Shown here one piece after another: positions 61,487 through 64,000 of a DNA stretch of 64,000 nucleotides. Source of the stretch: JABZIP01 sp052173355 (GTDB lineage Bacteria > Bacillota > Clostridia > Peptostreptococcales > Anaerovoracaceae). The stretch lies in contig JBQMYS010000001.1 of NCBI GenBank assembly GCA_052173355.1, positions 23,036-87,035 of the forward strand, given 5' to 3'. The notes beneath the pieces are model-generated. The model was not told where the DNA came from, did no database searches, and saw nothing but the letters and a program-made list of their open reading frames with translations. Position numbers and translations under genes: made by a program. Every line of letters starts with the position of its first letter. The stretch's first letter is position 1.

Positions 61487-62581
61487 TTACTCTATTACTA
61501 CACCATCTTCATCAACTTCTATTTCTTCATCGGAAACCGGAGCCGACTCAATATTTTTCAAATTTTCCATTAACAACTTTTCAACTTTGTTAAACACCTG
61601 AGGATTTTCTGCAAAATAAATTTTTGCATTTTCTCTGCCTTGACCAATTCTTGTTCCCTCAAAACTGTACCACGCACCCGCCTTATCAACTATATTTGCA
61701 GCAACAGCACAATCCAGCACATCTCCCTCTTTGGAAATTCCCTTTCCATACATAATATCAAATTCAGCTTGTTTAAAAGGTGGTGCAACTTTATTTTTTA
61801 CAACCTTAACTTTTGTCTTATTTCCAATTATCTGATCGCCTTGCTTTATCGTATCGGCTTTTCGCACTTCCAACCTCATACTTGAATAAAATTTAAGTGC
61901 TCTACCGCCTGTAGTAGTTTCCGGACTTCCATAGATAACTCCAACTTTTTCTCTTAACTGGTTTATAAAAACCACTGCCGTATTAGATTTATTTATGCTT
62001 CCTGTTAATTTCCTAAGCGCTTGTGACATCAGCCTTGCTTGAAGTCCTACGTGCGAATCGCCCATTTCTCCCTGAATTTCAGCCCTAGGTACAAGCGCCG
62101 CAACAGAGTCCACAACTACTATATCCAAAGCTCCGCTTCGAACAAGCATGTCACAAATCTCAAGTCCCTGCTCGCCCGTATCCGGTTGTGAAACAATCAA
62201 ATCATCTATATTTACACCCAAATTCCTGGCATATTCAGGATCAAGCGCATGCTCTGCATCTATAAACGCGGCTTTTCCGTTATTTTTTTGCGCTTCCGCA
62301 ATAATATGAAGCGTAAGAGTGGTTTTTCCTGATGATTCAGGTCCGAATATTTCTATAATTCTTCCTTTAGGGATACCTCCTATACCGGTTGCTATATTTA
62401 AACTGGACGATCCTGTCGGAATAGAGTCTATATTAAGTTTTGCTGAAGTATCTCCAAGTTTCATTATAGCGCCTTGACCAAATTGCTTTTGAATCTGTTT
62501 CATGGCTTCCTTTAATGCTTCATCTCTTTCTGTTTTATCTACAATATTGTTTACTTCTTTCGGTTTTGCCGTAGTTGCCAT
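61487..62581 (-). CDS. recA: Recombinase RecA
   Basis: Strand-exchange and SOS co-protease, 364 residues. Walker A GPESSGKTT, then AFIDAEHALDPEYARNLGV, VVVDSVAALVPRAEIQGEMGDSHVG and INQLREKVGVIYGSPETTTGG. Acidic C-terminal tail. AGGAGG lies about 6 bases before the ATG. A LexA box just below the -10 implies SOS induction. The downstream minus-strand genes through the glycosidase region are close enough to be partly co-induced. Confidence 0.98.
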   Translation of the reverse strand: MATTAKPKEVNNIVDKTERDEALKEAMKQIQKQFGQGAIMKLGDTSAKLNIDSIPTGSSSLNIATGIGGIPKGRIIEIFGPESSGKTTLTLHIIAEAQKNNGKAAFIDAEHALDPEYARNLGVNIDDLIVSQPDTGEQGLEICDMLVRSGALDIVVVDSVAALVPRAEIQGEMGDSHVGLQARLMSQALRKLTGSINKSNTAVVFINQLREKVGVIYGSPETTTGGRALKFYSSMRLEVRKADTIKQGDQIIGNKTKVKVVKNKVAPPFKQAEFDIMYGKGISKEGDVLDCAVAANIVDKAGAWYSFEGTRIGQGRENAKIYFAENPQVFNKVEKLLMENLKNIESAPVSDEEIEVDEDGVVIE

Positions 62582-62597
62582 AATTACCTCCTAAAAA

Positions 62598-62609
62598 GAA
62601 CATTTGTTC
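62598..62609. promoter_or_regulatory. LexA (SOS) box of recA
   Basis: GAACATTTGTTC, a perfect match to the Bacillota GAACNNNNGTTC consensus, 8 bases downstream of the -10 hexamer and 16 bases before the recA start. Confidence 0.9.
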
Positions 62610-62616
62610 TGCTATT

Positions 62617-62645
62617 ATAATATATCAAAATTTCGATTGAGTCAA
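62617..62645 (-). promoter_or_regulatory. recA promoter
   Basis: On the minus strand TTGACT, 17 bases, TATTAT. A TATAAT three bases further down is an alternative -10. The LexA box covers the start region. Confidence 0.75.
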
Positions 62646-62837
62646 GTGAAATTTAAAATAAATTTGTTAAGAAAATATCATTCATTAAATTGTAATATAT
62701 TTCCATTTGATTGTCAAGTATATTTTGTTGCAAAATAGCGGAAATTCTGGGATTATAAGACATTAGAGAATGTCTTTTTACATAGAAAAAGAACCTACTT
62801 TATTAGTAAATTCTTTCGCCTGCTTTGTAAATATTTG
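62646..62837. other. Intergenic stretch between recA promoter and accessory segment
   Basis: AT-rich, no supported gene. The only structure is a hairpin at 62757-62776 (AAGACATT, loop AGAG, AATGTCTT) followed by TTTTA in the plus direction, which could be a weak plus-strand terminator. Confidence 0.5.
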
Positions 62838-63029
62838 CTATATTAAAACATCTGTTCCATTTCTTAATATATCAATATATTCTTTATAATTTTTTACTTT
62901 ATTCCTTACCTGTTCCTTTAATAAACGAAGATTTTCAAGTTTTTCAAATTTATCTACGGCTGAAGAATCGGTATTGTATTTACTATCGCCGTTTCCACAT
63001 TCAAATCCGGATAACCTTCCTAAGGAGGT
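62838..63029 (-). pseudogene. 3' fragment of an unrecognised gene
   Basis: A minus-strand frame without a start codon runs about 63 codons to a TAG at 62838. It encodes a protein-like, charged helical sequence including KFEKLENLRLLKEQVRNKV and YIDILRNGTDVL. The upstream end stops at an in-frame TAA where the plus-strand DUF1413 gene begins. Interpreted as the tail of a gene cut off by insertion or deletion. No family recognised. Confidence 0.45.
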
Positions 63030-63047
63030 TTATGATGGTAAATTTCA

Positions 63048-63407
63048 GTGTTTAAAAAAATTTTTTATTTTTCATTAAACGATGAGTACTATATCAAACT
63101 TGAAACAGCTGCGGAAAACAAAGGAATGACCATTCAGGATTACATTCGATATAAGCTTTTCAACCAGAATACAATCTTTACTGTTGCTGAAGCTGTTCGA
63201 CGTGTTCAAACCGGTAGCTTCAAAAACAAAACTTTCTCTCTTCCTGATCTTTATGGAAATGAATGGATTTTAGATAGAGGTAGGGCCGGCGTTTTCGGAA
63301 AGAACTTTTTTAACCATATCGTTAAGCATCCTGAATTAGGCATTCGTTTCATTCCCAATCACACCATTAAACGTCGAGCAGTTTATTCTTATATGAAGGA
63401 GGATTGA
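63048..63407 (+). CDS. DUF1413-type protein, N-terminus disrupted
   Basis: Reads from a GTG (63048) as 119 residues. After residue 9 comes SLNDEYYIKLETAAENKGMT, then a short helix-turn region (IQDYIRYKLFNQ), and a DUF1413-like C-terminal half (FSLPDLYGNEWI, FFNHIVKHPELGIRFIPNHT). A ribosome site AAGGAGG (63022-63028) instead serves ATG at 63035, whose frame gives MVNFSV and then a stop. Removing 19 bases (63053-63071, mostly A and T) would join MVNFSV to SLNDEYY, a natural start. So the present gene has probably lost efficient initiation. The family occurs on integrative elements of Clostridia; its function is unknown. Confidence 0.6.
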   Translation: MFKKIFYFSLNDEYYIKLETAAENKGMTIQDYIRYKLFNQNTIFTVAEAVRRVQTGSFKNKTFSLPDLYGNEWILDRGRAGVFGKNFFNHIVKHPELGIRFIPNHTIKRRAVYSYMKED

Positions 63408-63411
63408 TCAC

Positions 63412-63813
63412 ATGTTATACTCTATTGATTCAAAAAAATATGTCAGCCATTTGCCACATAAAGAAGATTTTGATAAGTGGATGAAAAATTTATCTGCCGG
63501 AGATTATCAAGCAATCGTAGATACATTGAACAAAAAAATAAATGACTCTGATGTTAATACCGCAGGTTGGCTTCCGGGTCATGACTGGACTGGAAGTGTT
63601 TACGAGCCTATATATAAGGCATGCGGACAAAACAAAGAATTATCCGGTAAGTTCTTCGAGCTTATAGTATTTGACCTTTTGCTGAGAAGAACTGGCAAAA
63701 CTTGGGGATTTGGAAAATTTGAATTAGGAAGATATTGTCTTACGACAGTATCTTCTTATTTTGATTCATCCCGGAATTTGACTCTCCTCTTGCGCAAAGT
63801 ACATTCACTGTGA
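63412..63813 (+). CDS. Small element-associated protein, function unknown
   Basis: 133-residue frame, ATG preceded by AAGGAGG, four bases after the DUF1413 gene, so the two form one unit. The main body (HLPHKEDFDKWMKNLSAGDY, GWLPGHDWTGSVYEPIYKAC, ELIVFDLLLRRTGKTWGFGK) resembles a hypothetical-protein family I associate with mobile elements of Clostridia. The last ~30 residues (from LGRYCLTT) look unlike a normal end and coincide with a strong hairpin, so the 3' end may be rearranged. No catalytic motif is recognised. Confidence 0.6.
   Translation: MLYSIDSKKYVSHLPHKEDFDKWMKNLSAGDYQAIVDTLNKKINDSDVNTAGWLPGHDWTGSVYEPIYKACGQNKELSGKFFELIVFDLLLRRTGKTWGFGKFELGRYCLTTVSSYFDSSRNLTLLLRKVHSL
63728..63755 (+). 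repeat. Hairpin within the 3' end of the small element gene
   Basis: GAAGATATTGTC and GACAGTATCTTC (one G-U pair) flank the loop TTAC, followed by TTATTTT. It could act as a plus-strand terminator or mark an element boundary. Confidence 0.6.
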
Positions 63814-63880
63814 GCATGCTCATTGCATTTGAGCAATCTATGATTATAAAAGAAAAATTCCATACACATCTCTATACCCC

Positions 63881-64000
63881 TTACTTTACCGCTTCTATAA
63901 TTTGTTCCGGCTTAACATATTTTATGAACTTCACCCCACAGCCAAAACACTATTATCAAAAAACTCTCTAAAAGGTGTCTACATCCATGTAGCAAGCATT
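63881..64000 (-). pseudogene. Frameshifted 3' end of an unrecognised gene (runs off the window)
   Basis: On the minus strand a coherent C-terminus ending at the TAA 63881-63883 reads CFGCGVKFIKYVKPEQIIEA and two more residues. Upstream the same theme continues in neighbouring frames: FREFFDNSV and, before that, CYMDVDTF. The pieces join if one base is added at the T-run near 63944-63947 and one removed at the T-run near 63970-63973. That suggests two compensating indels in a decayed gene. Family not recognised. Confidence 0.3.

Noticed and set aside
63767..63969. Plus-strand frame after the small element gene
   Set aside because: It lacks a ribosome site and lies opposite a more protein-like minus-strand fragment.

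Overview
This window is AT-rich bacterial chromosome. Nearly every gene runs on the minus strand, tightly packed with short or overlapping junctions and AGGAGG-type ribosome sites. The gene content (fused SecDF, bifunctional Rel, HemZ, class I Hcp, SLH and LPXTG surface proteins, a GAACNNNNGTTC SOS box, anaerobic cobalamin synthesis) points to an anaerobic Bacillota, class Clostridia. Species cannot be named from sequence alone. All layout below is given in coordinate order; transcription runs from high to low coordinates unless stated.

1-10.9 kb: translation and stringent-response block nadD(partial)-aspS-hisS-hemZ-MBL hydrolase-dtd-rel, then secDF, a terminator, yajC and two tRNA-Leu genes. 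11-19.3 kb: a chemoreceptor with an unusual leader, a 1397-residue LPXTG adhesin with a poly-G tract and a proline-rich tandem repeat, and a peptide-binding protein. 19.3-24.5 kb: coaE-polA-P1 peptidase-candidate 6S RNA-yebC. 24.7-32.1 kb: hcp with its own promoter and a CRP/FNR-like site, a giant fused activator-type ATPase of the 2-hydroxyacyl-CoA dehydratase family, and a MATE exporter. 32.16-32.5 kb: RNase P RNA. 32.5-38 kb: nif3-trmK-rpoD-dnaG-dgt, the classic macromolecular-synthesis operon. 38-39.7 kb: PiT phosphate permease with its PhoU-like partner. 39.7-50.3 kb: ten anaerobic cobalamin genes (cbiC, cbiP, cobD, cbiB, cbiH, cbiF, cbiD, cbiA, fused cbiET, cbiG). 50.3-62.6 kb: dut, M16 protease, SLH-anchored phosphodiester glycosidase, DHHW protein, MBOAT acyltransferase, M18 aminopeptidase, MBL protein, pyrimidine-nucleoside phosphorylase, metallophosphoesterase and SOS-controlled recA.

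62.6-64 kb: the only plus-strand genes, a DUF1413-type protein and a small unrecognised partner. They are flanked by gene debris on the opposite strand and look like accessory or mobile-element DNA.

Main points for a second look: the G9 tract just after the signal peptide of the adhesin (phase variation); a 173-nt self-complementary RNA with its own -10 box (candidate 6S RNA); a single-chain ATPase carrying two HgdC-like cysteine pairs with identical 39-residue spacing; an SLH protein coupled to a PatA/PatB-like O-acetylation pair; GC-rich perfect palindromes inside nadD, coaE and trmK; and the disrupted accessory segment at the right end. I found no CRISPR array, intact insertion sequence, prophage or convincing novel defence system.
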